Shown here: in pieces, positions 30,101-45,100 of the stretch
Layout: each line of letters starts with the position of its first letter
How positions within the stretch are numbered: the first letter of the stretch is position 1
Assembly (NCBI GenBank): GCA_944474755.1
Contig: OX104118.1
Location: 76,894,243 to 76,958,242 of the forward strand
Origin: Limnoperna fortunei
Lineage: Eukaryota > Mollusca > Bivalvia > Mytilida > Modiolidae
Direction of reading: 5' to 3'
DNA length: 64,000 bases
Position numbers and translations under genes: made by a program
Notes under the pieces: generated by a model
Told to the model about the DNA's origin: nothing
What the model saw: the letters and a program-made list of their open reading frames with translations, nothing else
The model's database searches: none

Positions 30101-33100
30101 GTTTTCACAATTAATTTCATGTTTGTTAATATATACTCAGTTCTAAATATACAGCTAATATACTGCTCACTACACATTCATTAAGCAACCATTGAAACAA
30201 TCAATCATTTGAGCATCTTGATTAGGATAAACAAACACAATGTAACATCTGACTCACCCTCCCAGGAGATCTGCGCTGTCACTCTGTTGGTTCATATTTA
30301 CAACTTTTAAATTGTGTCCTGCAAATATACAATGGTTCCTATATGTGTTGTACTACATGAGAATTTATATCTTATACTGGAGATTGTTTTGAAATATATT
30401 TTTACAATTGCTTTCAGACATGAATAATAAAAACAGAACTGGTTTTGGTAAATTTTTGGGGCTTGCGGTGACATATATTCTTGAATTTAAAAAAAAGTTT
30501 GTTCCAGTTTCTTAATTTATTTCTTCTTTTTCTTTTATGTCTATTTTCTGACAATTTCCATGATTTTAAAAAATACTTAATAATTACGGGTGATATATCC
30601 CAGATTAAGTTAAATAATTAGTAAATAATATTTGTTTCACAAAGTTTACTTGAAACTACTTTGATTTTCTTTAAGCAATGAATAATCAATTAGGGATATT
30701 ATAATAAAATTGTTGTTAAAGTTACATACCTAACTGTTGAGCAAGATATTGTACAGATGAAGTCTTGCCTGTACCAGTTTCTCCAACTAACAGAACTGGT
30801 TCACTGTTCATGACACAAACTGCTACCTTCTCCAGTAGTGCTGATGACTGACGTGTAAAGGAGAATGTAGAATGTTGTCTGAAAGTAATGATAAGAAAAT
30901 GCATGTCCAAAATAAAATCACAAAATACTTTGAACACAAGGGCTATCCCATGATGGTGTATAAATGATTGGTTATGATCTGATTGTTTGTTTTATGTTTT
31001 CAGCCACTTTCAGCAATTTTTCAGCAATATCATGGCATTCATTTTGAATTGGATTAGTAAGCTATACAGACTAAGCAGGAAAACTGGCAATTAATTATGG
31101 AGTCAAACACAATTTACAGAAATTAAACTTGAACTCAGTGTTGACATTACAGTGATCAATAGTAGATGGCTACCAACATCTGCATGTAAATATTATATGC
31201 CTTTTAAAAGTATTTAACACAAATTTCTTATTGTGTGTCAATGTTGAAACATGCATCCTATCCTTGGATATTCTTAGTAATGCAGTTATTTCCAAAGTCT
31301 ACTTCAGAAATAATATGCACTAGGTTAACCTAGCCAAACAGTTGATGCCGTAGTCAAAAGTAGTGCTTAAAAGAACCAAAGTAGTTCTACTTTCACTTTG
31401 CATAAAAATTGTAATTCTGAATGAACCTGTTTTAAATTTAGTTTATATGATGCACAAATATTTAAGAAGTGAACTGAATCCAAATTTAATAATTTCAAGC
31501 AAGTATTAGATTTTGTACAAAACTTAACAGATTGGCACCTGTTTCTATCCATCTGACAACTGAAACTAACTCTATTTGTGACGTCATTTTGTAAACTCTA
31601 CCAAACATTCTTATTAGACTTTAATATTGTTGTGCCGGTCAGAAAGATTTTAGCGAAGACATGGTATTTTGAGAAAATAAGGTTGTCACTAATAGTGAAC
31701 TTAAGGTAAATTCAGTATTCTATAAAATGTTATAATGGTCAACTATGTAAATCGATTTAGTAGAGGTTAACCACTGGTAAAAGTCTATTAGTTCTGAAAG
31801 TGTTATGGTACACAATTTCTGGTATAATATATCTTCAGTATGTAAGTGGTAAATGGTTGTTTTAAAAGTTCAAGAGTATTTGTCCAAATACTGTAGAATA
31901 AGTTTTTTGCATTATTTGGTTCTGAAACAAAAGAAATGTAATAGCATTACATGTATTTAAATTGATACCTGAGAAGTGTATCATGTATATAGACAAGACA
32001 TACCTAGCTAATGTCATGGTGGAGACATTCCTCTGCAGCACCGCCCGGCCTACAGTGTAGTTAGTCTGTGTTATTTTTATTTCTGGTTTGTACGTGTTAC
32101 AGTAATATTCAGCCTGAAAACAAAAACAATCATCTAGTTCACATCAATATATGTTGTTTCAGTCTAGTGACTGCTAAAGGAACATGCTTAAATCCCAATC
32201 ATCATTTTTTTTTAAACAGTTGACTATATTTATATAGCAAAATATACGGTATTGAAAAACTAAATAGCTATTGCTCATCAATGCTTCCCAAACATAGCTG
32301 AAGTCAAGTAGCCAATCGATGTTTTAAGCAGTCAATGCTAGTTGGTAAAATTCTTTGGAACAGTTTGTGAGAAGTTGCAGAAAAAAGAAAAGTTTGACAA
32401 TGATGATCACACAGACTATGATATAGACACCCACCATATACAATCAAACTTGTCTTAAGCGACCTTTGAAGGGAAATTGTAAAAAAGGTCACATAAGACA
32501 GGGGCTCTTTATACAGAGGTCATGATGTTTGCATTCCAGTTATCACAGTCATGTTGTCAGCTTGTGAAAGAGTGAATTGAAGAACTGTATTGTTTGTTTT
32601 ATTGTGTTAAAAGTAAAATAAGGCATTTTTTTTATGTTATAACGAAATATACAAAAATTATGAGCGTTTTGATTTCCTTATTGTATTAACGAAGGTCAAC
32701 TTTATTCCACATTCAGTTATTGTATTTTTCTTTGTACCGGTTTTACTGGTTTCTTTGTGTTTCAACAATACGCTGTATGCAAAAAGTGCAAGTTGGTTTT
32801 AGAACCAGTGTACAAAGGTTAGTATTGATTATTGCCCTTTGTAAAACAAAATGGCGTGAACATAAACTAGACGTTTTGAGAAACCTCACCATTTCTAACA
32901 CGAATGGAAACAAAATCGAATAACGACACTGAGGGTCCACAACACTGAAGGTCCACGACAGTGACGACTTTTCAAATTTACAGGGCAATCCGAACTTTGC
33001 TTCTAAGATGACATTTTAAAAACATTTTGATTGCTTCAATCTTTAGTTTAACATCTCGAAGAAGCTTGATAATTGACAATGGTCTTTGAATCTTCATTTC

Positions 33101-36100
33101 GTCAGACAGGTTTTATTTATTGTTTAATGACTTTAACAGTCTCAATAGTCGTTTTAGACAGGTTTTCTAGGTCAAAACGAACGGTCGTTAGTCGCCTAAG
33201 ACAGGGAGTCGTTATATAAAGGTAAAATGAATGGAAAAATGCTGGGGAGGAATAAATACGGTCGCATAACACAGGAAGTCGTTATATGGAGGGGGTCCCT
33301 AAGACAGGTTTGACTGTATACAAGACAATGGATCACTTCGTTTTGAACATGCAGATGACACAAATATATGTACATGGGATAAGCTACAAATAGTTTTGTT
33401 TTATTGTCAAAAAATTGTGAATATAAAGTGTTGTGGACATATAAAGTATTTATCTAACCTTGACCTTTGTAACATTTAATTTTGCCCCAATAGCTTCTGC
33501 TACTGGTAACCTCTTATTTGGAGAGGACAAACAGTGAACGAAACAGTCCAAAGCTTCCTGTATGACAAGGTTAGCCGTTGCGGATGATGTAATGTCAAAA
33601 TCTGTGGCAATTCTTTTACACCATGTCATTAGATCTCTGGAAAAGAAAAACAATTTACATAAAATACAAAAAAAATATATTAGAGGAGTTTTGTAGTTTT
33701 TTAAGACTACTGGTCAGAGTAGCAATTCTCGCCATTTTGCTGATTGTGCCATTATTTTCCTATTAAAATTAAGTGAAAGGTTTGACTAAGTTTCACTATC
33801 TTCCATCCAAATTTAGTTCCAATTTTCATCTTTTAAAATCTGCTGTGGAGAATTACTTGCTTGCAAGAACTACTCTGTGACCAATACAAAATTTTTGTGA
33901 AACCCTACTAAATAGATGTTTTTCCCTTTATAATACTGCCCAGAAAACAACACTTTGACCGAGTCCACAGAAACTTAGAACAAGTGTGGACACAGAAAAA
34001 CGTCTCGCCTGCATTCCGCATCAGTAACGAAAATAAATTTCGTCATAAGCATTACGTAAATAGCTTTAAATATCAGCAGCGGCCGGTATACAAAATATTG
34101 TCACCATACCCTGCATAGTTACAGGGGAACAGCCGTAACCCAAAAACTTTAACGTAGTCGCTGGGCCGTGAAATTGAGGTCAAGGTCAGGTGGAACCTAC
34201 CAGACAGTCATGTACTATTCATCAGCAACCTATATACCAAATATTGTCATCCTACCATGCGTAGTTACAGAGAAACTATCATAACCCAAAAACTTTAACG
34301 TAGTTGCTGGAACGTGAAATTGAGGTCAAGGTCAGGTGACACCTACCAGACAGTCATGTACTAGTCATCAGCAACCTATACACCAAATATTGTAATCCTA
34401 CCATGTGTAGTTACAGAGGAACTGTCGTAACCCAAAAACTTTAATGTAGTGGCTGGACCGTGAAATTGAGGTCAAGGTCAGGTGACACATACCCGACAGT
34501 CATGTACTAGTCATCAGCAACCTATACACCAAATATTGTCATCCTACCATGGGTAGTTACAGAGGAACTGTCGTAACCCAAAAACTTTAACGTAGTCGCT
34601 GGACCGTGAAATTGAGGTCAAGGTCAAGTGACACCTACCAGACAGTCATGTACTAGTCATCAGCAACCTATACACCAAATATTGTCATCCTACCATGCGT
34701 AGTTAGAGGAACTGTCGTAACCCAAAAACTTTAACGTAGTCGCTGGACCGTGAAATCGAGGTCAAAGTCAGGTGACACCTACCAGACAGTCATGTACTAG
34801 TCATCAGCAACCTATACACCAAATATTGTCACCCTACCATGCGTAGTTACACAGGAACTGTCGTAACCCAAAAACCTTAACGTAGTCGCTGGACCGTGAA
34901 ATTGAGGTCAAGGTCAGGTGACAGGTGACTGACTGGCAATTACTCATTATAAGCTACCTCTGGACCAAATTTGATGGACCTAGGGCTTGGGCTTACAAAG
35001 ATATGAAGCAAGATGTGAAGTGTTTACGCCGCCGCCGGATTCCCATACATATGTCTCGCCTCCAGTGACTTTGGTCGCAGGCGAGACAAAAACTGCAATC
35101 TGTCCTATTGTAAGCTGATTGACTGGTGACTTTCTCAAGGCAGATGATGAAAAAAACCTATTCAACAGATTAAAGAGAATCTGAGTATGTGCCTTAAAAG
35201 TATCCTTTTTAATAACTACTTTTAGTGCACAAATATATTGTTTGTTTGTTTGAATGATGTTTAACGCCACTTTCAGCAATTTTTCAGCTATTTCATGGCG
35301 ACCAGTTTTTATTGGGGGAGGATGCCGGAGAACCCAGTGAGAACCCTGCTTTACCTAGTGGATATAAGTCTGCCATCATGAGACAGAAATTTGCCCACAG
35401 AATCTTCAGTGCCAGAATTGTCATGCTTCCCTGCTGATAACATGAAGTAAATATCCAACAGTCTGTCAATCACTGGCTTCAGGGCAGGATACTTTGTTGT
35501 TATCACCTGTAGAAACAAATTACAGGTAAATAATGTGTCTTAATGAACTTCAAACAGCAACTGCTTTATGTCATATGATAGATTGAGCATAAGGACATGT
35601 TTGAAAACAATCATGGGAACCACTTTCTATGTGTGTTTGGGTGTTTGTATGTGTGTGTTAAATGGTAGGGGGTTGGGGATTATTTCAGTCAAATTGCTTA
35701 TTGAACAAATGAATATAGAAGGATATATTACGAACAAGACCGGTCAATCTGAAATGTACTACATGTGTGTTATGGTTTGAACGTATTCTGTCAGATATCA
35801 CACAATATCTGTGTGCAATTTATTATCCTGTTTATAACATAGATGTATATTTAATATGTTGTCGAAAAGTTAGAGTAACTTTGTTTTGAATGTTCATGTG
35901 CATCAATGTTTGCTAGCAATGTTGTTACTATATTGTGACATCGATTCCAGGCAGTGAAAGAACTAAATTTATTTCACACATGATTTATCAGAAGTTACTT
36001 CACTGGGAAATCTCAGTATGTCAATCTAATAATACTTAACTATTGAATTGCAGGAACATGTTTGATATTCATATTAACATCTGAAATTACAGGCTATTTT

Positions 36101-39100
36101 AGGTATAATTTGTCAATTTATTAATCTTGACTACTGTAAAAAAAAGAAAACCACAAGTAATTTCACGGGATTGTCAATGCTTTGTACCACAGAAAGTCAT
36201 ATAAACATGTATCAAACTAGACAAACCTCTTCCAGTTCAGTTCTAGACAGAGGTTCAACATTAATTTTTGTCCACATTTTCTCTAACAAGACAGAGCTGT
36301 TGTTATGTTGCCGGTGCCAGCCACTATGTGAACCCAACAGTCTGAAAACAAATTATATCTGAAGTGCAACCAACACACAAACAATATCTCCAAATACATC
36401 TTACAGATCTCTTGATATGAAATACATGTACATAAAAGAGGAATAGCAATCGACTTAATTTATACTTATATCAAGGTTATATTTTAAGTTTTTGTAATGA
36501 CCTTTTGTTTTCCACTACCATCCAGTTTTTATGCAGCATTCCAAGGTATGACTTTAAATGTTCAAGAGAACTTTATTAATTATTTTCTCTGTGTTATTAA
36601 AAACTTTGATAAAATTCAAAACATCAAAGTAAATAATAAATTATTGAAAACTAATAACTGTGAGATTTCATACCATTAACTTATTTTAGCTGAACAAAAC
36701 AGATTTTTCTTCCAAAAAAAGAATGAAACTGTACCTTTGTGTAGCAAACAGTCTGAAGTTTGGTGACGTATGAATGTTGTCCCCATGTCCAGGTAAAGAC
36801 AGAGCATTTCTTTCTAACAGCGGTAACAAGACAGACACAACATCCATTGGAGCATAGTCTATGTCCTCCATTAACACCCAATGACCTTCAGTGACTGCCT
36901 GTGTCAGAATACCTGGTTGCCATAGGAATTCACCGGGTATGTCTGTACACCTGTAAGTACCTAGTAATGCCTGCAAGTACAAGAAAAAGAGATGTACCTA
37001 TCCTGTATGTCTACCTTCATCATAATAAAATGAATAATATGTTACCAAAGTTAATGAACCCAATGACATTAATTTGATAAATGTAAACAAAATGTAAGAC
37101 TGTCAGAGTGGTATGGTCCAGGCTTGAAATTGTGATATGGTCCAGGTCTGCATTGTAATATGGTCCAAGTCTGACATTGTGATATGGTCCAAGTCTGTCA
37201 TTGTGATATGGTCCAGGTCTGCATTGTAATATGGTCCAAGTCTGTCATTGTGATATGGTCCAGGACTGCACTGTAATAATATGGTCCAAGTCTGACATTG
37301 TGACAGGCCTGTCATGGATATGTCCACGTTTGAGATATTTCTTCAATTACCTTGCTGTCTGTTTGATCTCCTAATTGTATTTTCATCAGAGATGGTGATG
37401 TCCGTCTTCCTGTCACCATGGCCAGGTGTTCAACCAACGAGGTCTTCCCACATCCCACAGGTCCTTGCAAAAGCACTGGATTCCCTGAGGCTACTGCAAG
37501 AGCTAGGCTCCTTAGATGGCTTACAGTGGATTCTACTGGTATCAGTCCACATGTAGTTATCTGAATTAAAATTTTAAATTATAACTCAACTGAGCATGCT
37601 TACACAATTCTAATGGTTTTGCATATCAAAAAATGTAAATGTAAAGTTCTACCTATTAAATAATATTCTTATGAGAATTTTGTGTCTTCACAGGTACTTA
37701 CTTTGAAAGATGGAATAACAAACAGAATAAACAAAGAACCTATGAGCTACTGCTCACTCAGTATACCCTGATTATTCACATCATTGAATTGACTAAGTCG
37801 GTAAACAGGAAGTAGATATGCGACAGACCTGAAATCGGTACTCACAATATAGGGCTACATGGTAAGGTCACATATAAAATTTCAAATGGATGTGATAAGT
37901 AGTGTCTGAGAAAACGGTTTAAAAAGTTATGTGAAACGGTTACGAAAGTTAAGTTGTGGATAGAAGAACGGAAGGACGGACAGGAGTAAACCAGTTGTTA
38001 TGTTTTAAATATAAAAATGTTATCAAATCTTTATTGTAAACAAAGTATGAATGCAGAAAAAATTTGGTTATGATCGGCTTTTCTTTAAAATCAACTATTT
38101 AAAAAGGTTGACACTGAAAAATCTGGGTGGCGAGCTTACTTACTAGGTCTTCCTTAACTAAACATTTAGGTAACATGATTCCAGCCACCATTACAACACT
38201 GTGGTGATAATCTGTATCAACAAACATTCCAATGACTTCCTGTATTCTGTTACTAAGACTGGATAATGGCGTTTCTACAAGATCAGATATCAGGTTGTCA
38301 TTGCACTTAGTACCGTATCTGAAACAGGGAAAATGAATAACAATAAACTCCAAGCTCAATGTCAAGTTACTTCTATAAAAAATCTCTGATATTGTTATCA
38401 TACTGTCAAATGGATCATATGTAAATAATTGATTGAGTGATTATTTGATTGATTGATTGTGTTAGGTTTTATGCCACTCCAGCTATAAAATCATCTAGTC
38501 TTAATTGGTGGAGGAAGCTAGAGTTTCCAGAAGGGAACCCTCGACTTTTGTTATGAAAAACTATGATTGGACTTGAGCAATACCATAGCTGAAATCAGGC
38601 TCCAACTCACAACCATAACATATTAAATGAAACTTACAATTGTAAACAGAAGTTATGAAGTACACTCTGTTTCACTGCTGTATATTTTGCTCATTAAGTT
38701 TAAGAAATAATTTTCTTTTTATCATATTACAATAAACATGCTATTGAACAGCTTACAAATTATTAGAATTCTAACCTTTATATTTAAAAGACATAACTGC
38801 TTTTAGTTTAACATCTTTTAAATATGTATGTATTTTCGTATAAAACTGAACAGTCAAAATTCAATGGCTTGAACTAGAAGGGGCTGACGAAAAAGTGTTC
38901 GAGAAATCTGGAAATCTTGTGATTTTGGACAATGGTCCATAAGCTGACCAGAATCAATAGTGGTTTATGTTTCAATTAATTTCCTGTCACATTAGATTAA
39001 TAACATTTTGTTTATTTATTTCATTGGATATATAAATTTTATTTTATGTATATATTTATGTTTATGTTAAAATACAAATATTTACTCTTATTTTTCTTGC

Positions 39101-42100
39101 TTAATTGGTTGCATAGAGTTGATAAGATGTGTACATTACTTAAGCATTTCAATGATCAATCAGACTTTATGGCATATATTGTAGTTAATTAAAACCAATT
39201 TCAACAAATTTACCGGCAAAGGCCCCAATAAATACAAAGTGATGACAGTTAGGCCGTAAAGACATAAGTTTTAGGGATTATATCATTAAAGCATTAAAGG
39301 TCAAGCTTGGTGTTTACAGGTATGGCTACGATCTTCACACCTGTTACCACCAATCAATCACCCAAGCCATCAATAATTTTAGTGGAATGATCCGAGTTCG
39401 AGCTACTAAAGTCGACTGTAATTCGTAGAATCATAATCAACATCCATTCACTTAGGACCAAAGTTATTATATTTTGACTAATGTATCCAAATGTAGGCTC
39501 ATGACTATTGTAAAAAGCGATGTGTGTCTGATTTGTATTATCCAATAAAATCCAATGTCCATGTCTCAGACGACAATGATATCAAGCACAAATAAAAAAG
39601 TGTATGAACAAACCGGATTCTGTATTCTGTATAAACAGTTTTGTCTGGGAAAAAATTGGAAACAAATTCTTCTCGCTGTGACGAAGACATATGCAAGATA
39701 TCTGCCACTGCACAGGAACAAAACCTGTACAAATGTAAATAAAACAAAAGACATATTAATAATGGACACACAATCTTAAGTTGTACATTTATATCAGCAG
39801 ATAGTTTAAATACAACATGGTACTGTTTAAATATATATATATGTATTGTAGTATAATATTTCCTATAGAATTTTGAAATGACATTTTAAAGCACAGTATT
39901 CAGTTTTAAGCAAATATTTCACATAAAACAAAAAAAAATCTGAAGTTAAAGTGTAAAAACTTACCATGAAGCATCCAGATTTTGTTGATTCTGTGACAGA
40001 AAGCTTAAAATGATATCCACAGACAGACATGTCTTCAAATTCTCCCCAATCACATGTATGAACCTCCATGTGGCTTTTGCTAGTTCTGTACTGACCTACA
40101 ATAATAGATACAAATTTGAAACTCATAAAAACAAAAAATCTATTTGGGTTGTTCTATTTAAATCTTTAGGGGTGGGAAGGTATTCTTTATTCTGGGAAAT
40201 TAGTTGTTTCATCAATGGCCAAATAGAAAAAGAAAAATAATGCTACAAAGTATGTTAGTTGTGGGTCTATTTTTTGTACCTCTGTCCTACACTCAGATAT
40301 ACATTTGAATGGAATAGCCCCAAGATAATGTTTGATAGGTTTGACATTTATGAGTAAATTTGGTGGCTTGATTGATTGATTGGATGTCTGCTTAACGTCC
40401 AGCGAGCAGTATTTCAGCTATATTCAGGACGGGTAAATTTGGTTGCAGAATCTCTGTTGATGATAACATCAAACTAAAATCCTTTGGTATAAAATATTTT
40501 GCAAATGAAAACATAAAACATATAAAACTTGTTGACTTATTTTTTTTATGAAAGATCTGTAAATACCTTGGAACTGAGTTGCTTAGTATGAGTTATTGGT
40601 AGATTCTTGTTGTTTTTCTGCAGATACTCTGACGAATAACTGTAAAAGACAAAAAGCAAAACAAAAAAATCAACTCTACATATGTTGTCTTTCTTTTTAA
40701 AAAAATAATGCACACACATTTTAAAATAATTTGTTTACCCAAAACAGCCATTATTTCATAATAGCTGCATACTGATTATCAGACTTTATATGAATCAAGG
40801 CTACAAAGAAAATAAGTATTTGTAAATATTATTACAGAACAAAAACATAAAATCACAAAACATAACATTAATGGAGAATTTAGTTAGGATTTTTATAAAT
40901 ATGTAATATATGTCAACTAAAAACCCATGTAAACATATATGAGCAGTGTTCCAGCAAGGATTTGAAAATAGAAAGGTGCATGAGAAGGGCACTTTTTCCT
41001 GTATTTGCATAATTTTGAGTGTGATTGCAGTTGTTGCACTTTTGTTGTTATTGTTATTTGAATAAGTGTTCTGTTAAAATGCTGTTTTGAGCCTTTTGTT
41101 TTTTTATTTTAAAGTAAAGTTTTAAATATATTTATTGAAAAGTGACTGCCAAAGTACTATTTGTTGACTGCCAAAATACTATTTGTTACTGTGTTTCAAT
41201 ATTTATGGTTGTAACTTCAACACAAGCAGCATTGTATTTGCAAGTTCCTGAACTAAGTTCATATCAGCTCCGGAGATTTATGTATTTTCAGTTGGTTTGT
41301 ACTGGTTGCCACAGGTAATTTTACTTAACGCTATTTGAACATAGAAAAAGACAGTCGGGTACCATCTTCTATTTTTTTTTTTTTTTTTAAATGGCATGTT
41401 CAATGATAAACATGGCGCTGTGACAAATATTCGAAAATATCTCTCGCAAAGGGTTTTAGCTATTGCCGATCTGGATCATAATTAAGCCAAATGACCAAGA
41501 AACAATGACCACGCAAATTAGGTAATAACATTTTTTAAGTGTCAAAACTTGAAATGTTATCTCTAACTGTGTGAAAGGCGGTACCAGTCCCCACTGTCTA
41601 CCACTAATTATTTAATCAAAATCATAAGGAAATGAGAATAGTCTTATTAGTTAATTAGCTATAAAAACACTATAATTACTATTAATTTTAGAACAGAAAA
41701 TTAATTGGAGCAATAGAGTGATAAGTGGCGCCAATTGGGACAAAGGGGCGCTTGAGAGGGGCACAGGGGCGCTGTAATTTTAGGGCGGGGTGCAGCCCCC
41801 CTCTATTTCCCCCTAGCTGGAACACTGATGAGTACAGAACCTGTATGAGCAAAGATGTAACATGTTCTCCATGGCCACCACTATAGATAGAATATCTGTG
41901 ATTTACCTTTTGTGTTGAAGTACACTTTTACAAAAAATATACATGAACATTGTAAGATATCCAAAAAAGAGACAATATAGATTAAGAATTGACGACTGTT
42001 AGATGATTGTCATTAATGATATTATGTCACTGTGCCTTTATGGAAAATAAACACAAATTTTCTCTGGATTTATAACCAGATATGTTTGCATATAACTAGA

Positions 42101-45100
42101 AATAGATTAAATATTATTTCTCTTTATTTTACATCATGTTTTGACTGAAACTCTTTTATTTACTGAAAAGTAATTAAAATTATATGTCTACCTTTTCAAA
42201 TCTGGACAAATATCTATGCCTTTACTCAAAGCTACAAAGAATTTCCTCTTATCCTCATCATTATTCAAGCTGTCAGAAGCTCTGCCTACTATGTCTAAGA
42301 TTACAGATTGACATATCCTACATATATCTTCTGTATACTTTGGCTGAAGAAATAATTCTGCCAAACTCTTGATCAGTGTTTGTTTTTGTTCTGTTGTCCA
42401 ACTCTGAAAATAAAATAATGAAGCATTAATTACATTGATTTTATAATGGTGAAATGCAGGTTGGATTTTTATAAATTATATTTAAAGAACAATTTTGTAT
42501 AGATTATATTCTCAGGAATCACTTTAAATAAGAGATAATGAACTCTAAGCCAAAGATTGCTTTGATTTTTAATACATGAATTACTCTCCCATTCTCTTTA
42601 TTAGAGAAATATTTCAGTAATTCTTAGGGACTCATAATGAAATGTTTGTAAGAACAGTATTTTACTAAACTTTCAGTAATTTTCTGTCATGGTGTACGCA
42701 CAGTTTTTATTGGAAGAGGAAGCCAAAGTACCCAGAGAAAACACCTGACCTTTGGTAGGAAAACTAGTAATACTTGTCAATTAAGACTAGAGTCGAGTAC
42801 ACCCTGCCCAGACTTGTGCTACCTCAGTGTTGACTGACAATTAATCAATAGTAGACAATCTTAAACACTCCTGAGGCTCCTATAAAGAATGCTTTATGCA
42901 TCAGTATCTGAGGTACATGTAGCTGTTTCATCAGTCATTATTTGTTATTTTTTACCATGTTGTGACATAACAGATTAATACCTACCATATTTTAACTAAT
43001 TAATGTTTGCATGTTTTTTTTCTTTTTTTAATTTTTTTTTAAACTGTTGCAAATGTTTCATTTACATTTGTCACCTTAGTAAATCACTGGACCTGTATCC
43101 TAAAAATTCTTATTCAGTAATATTCCTAACTTGTACACTTTTGATAAGCAAATGATTTCTGTTTAAAATATCTAAGGTATTTATCTGCAAAATAAACTCT
43201 TGTTCTCAAATTATTTAAAGCTGTCCCTGTACCCCATTGATTGATTGATTAGATGTATTGAGCAATATTTTTTAGCTTTATTCAATACAAGAACAATTTT
43301 ACTAACAAGAAATCAATGGGGAAAAGGTTGGACCAACACGAACTAATAAATAATGACCCATACTTTGAAAGCATCGCCTATATCATGCAGAAGAGCGCAT
43401 TATCTTTATATATAATATAAAATATGGGATGTTTTTGCTGTTTTTAAGTACAGACTTTTGTCATATATTGTTCGACGCTATAATTTTTCTTATTTGAGTA
43501 AAAATGATGCAGGTTATACATGAACACAGATGTAGAATTATTACACTTGACCCAGTGAATGTTGTCACTGGCAGTCAATATTTTTTTCATTTTTAATTTC
43601 TGCTAAATGAAATAATTGCTTCAACTTGTGTAATTATAATTTGCTACTCAGGTTTTTTCTGTAAAATGACACTAGAAATATATAACAGGAGGGAAGAGGT
43701 CTTCATGTAAACTAGCAAAAAATGTGTTGAAAACTGACCCCAAATTACGCTTATTCATCTTATTTTTATTTATTTCATTTTTTAAAAACAATTTCCGTTC
43801 AGAATATGGCAGAATATTGTGTTTATAATACAGGCATAGATCATTTATCTTTTTAGGGGAATGTACTGCACTGACCTCTCGAAAACCAGCTAATATTTCA
43901 TTCTACCTTATCCGAAAGTATCTAAGATATTGACAACAAAAATAACTGATAAAAGGCAACAAAAATATGAATTGATTTATTTACAGAGGGAACAACGTGT
44001 TTTTTATAAAAAACACTAACCCACCATGGAAGTTAATCCTTTCCACTATCACCCACCATGGTATATCCATGCCTACTATCGTGGTTAAGAATCTTCTCAG
44101 GTAATCTTACCACGGTGGATGCATATGAGGGAGTTCAGTCTACCATGGCATGTCGCCACAGGGGTCCGGCCATGATATCTCCGCGGTGGTTCATGACAAC
44201 ATAAACGTTGTCATTTAATTGATTGCGGGTCTAAAAATTGTTACCCGAATGAAAAGAGAACATTTTTAAGTTGTGCTTATGAATATTTTGCAAATGCATT
44301 TTATTTGTTAATGATCAATAATGATTTAATGTGCTGGCAGACTTGACGATCGAATATTTGTTCAACCGGATGCATGTATTATGCATTAAATATCACCCTG
44401 AACAAGTTCGGTAAATTATCCGGATTTGAATTGTCACATTACGTTTTTAGTGTATTACAACGTATAACGAATTGTCCTGAAGTTGTACGTGAACTCTCTT
44501 AAATCAATTATAAATCCTTTTCGACAGAAAACAGGCAGTTGAGCAGCGATCTTTTTCTTTATTTGGTATTTAAAACCAGAGTTGTTTTAACAAACGCGGA
44601 CAAAAGTTTACATCACGTATCGTTATATAAAATTCGTTTACAGGATGGGATACGACAAATAAATTACTAAAATGAAGCCGACATGCAGCAAGAATAATAA
44701 ATATGTGAAAAGTTTATAAACGAGAATCGCCACATACAATATAGTTTAACTACGATATGGTACAGGCGCCTCTTTCACAAGGTTGAATGAAGTCTTACGT
44801 ACACACAACTCTAAATACACATTTACCTTGGACAATGGCGTTTTAAACTATAACAATTAACATAACAGGTTTATATTAAAAAAAGTAGTGATGTGCTTCT
44901 GAGCTAGTTATACCCTACACTAAACTGACAATTTTTCAAATGGACGCAGACGTGTTATATGTATAAAGTTTCCGTTAAAATTAGCTCGCAGTTTCTGTGT
45001 TTTTGCATGACATAGTATTTATTGCGATGAATGTTCCCGAGATCAGACACCTTTAAGACTTGCCTTAGTTCTCTAATACTAATTCTTGATATTTTGTTGT

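Noticed and set aside
37103..37327. Minus-strand DLDHITM-repeat protein
   Set aside because: Product of a 24-bp intronic minisatellite; no splice fit with MDN1.
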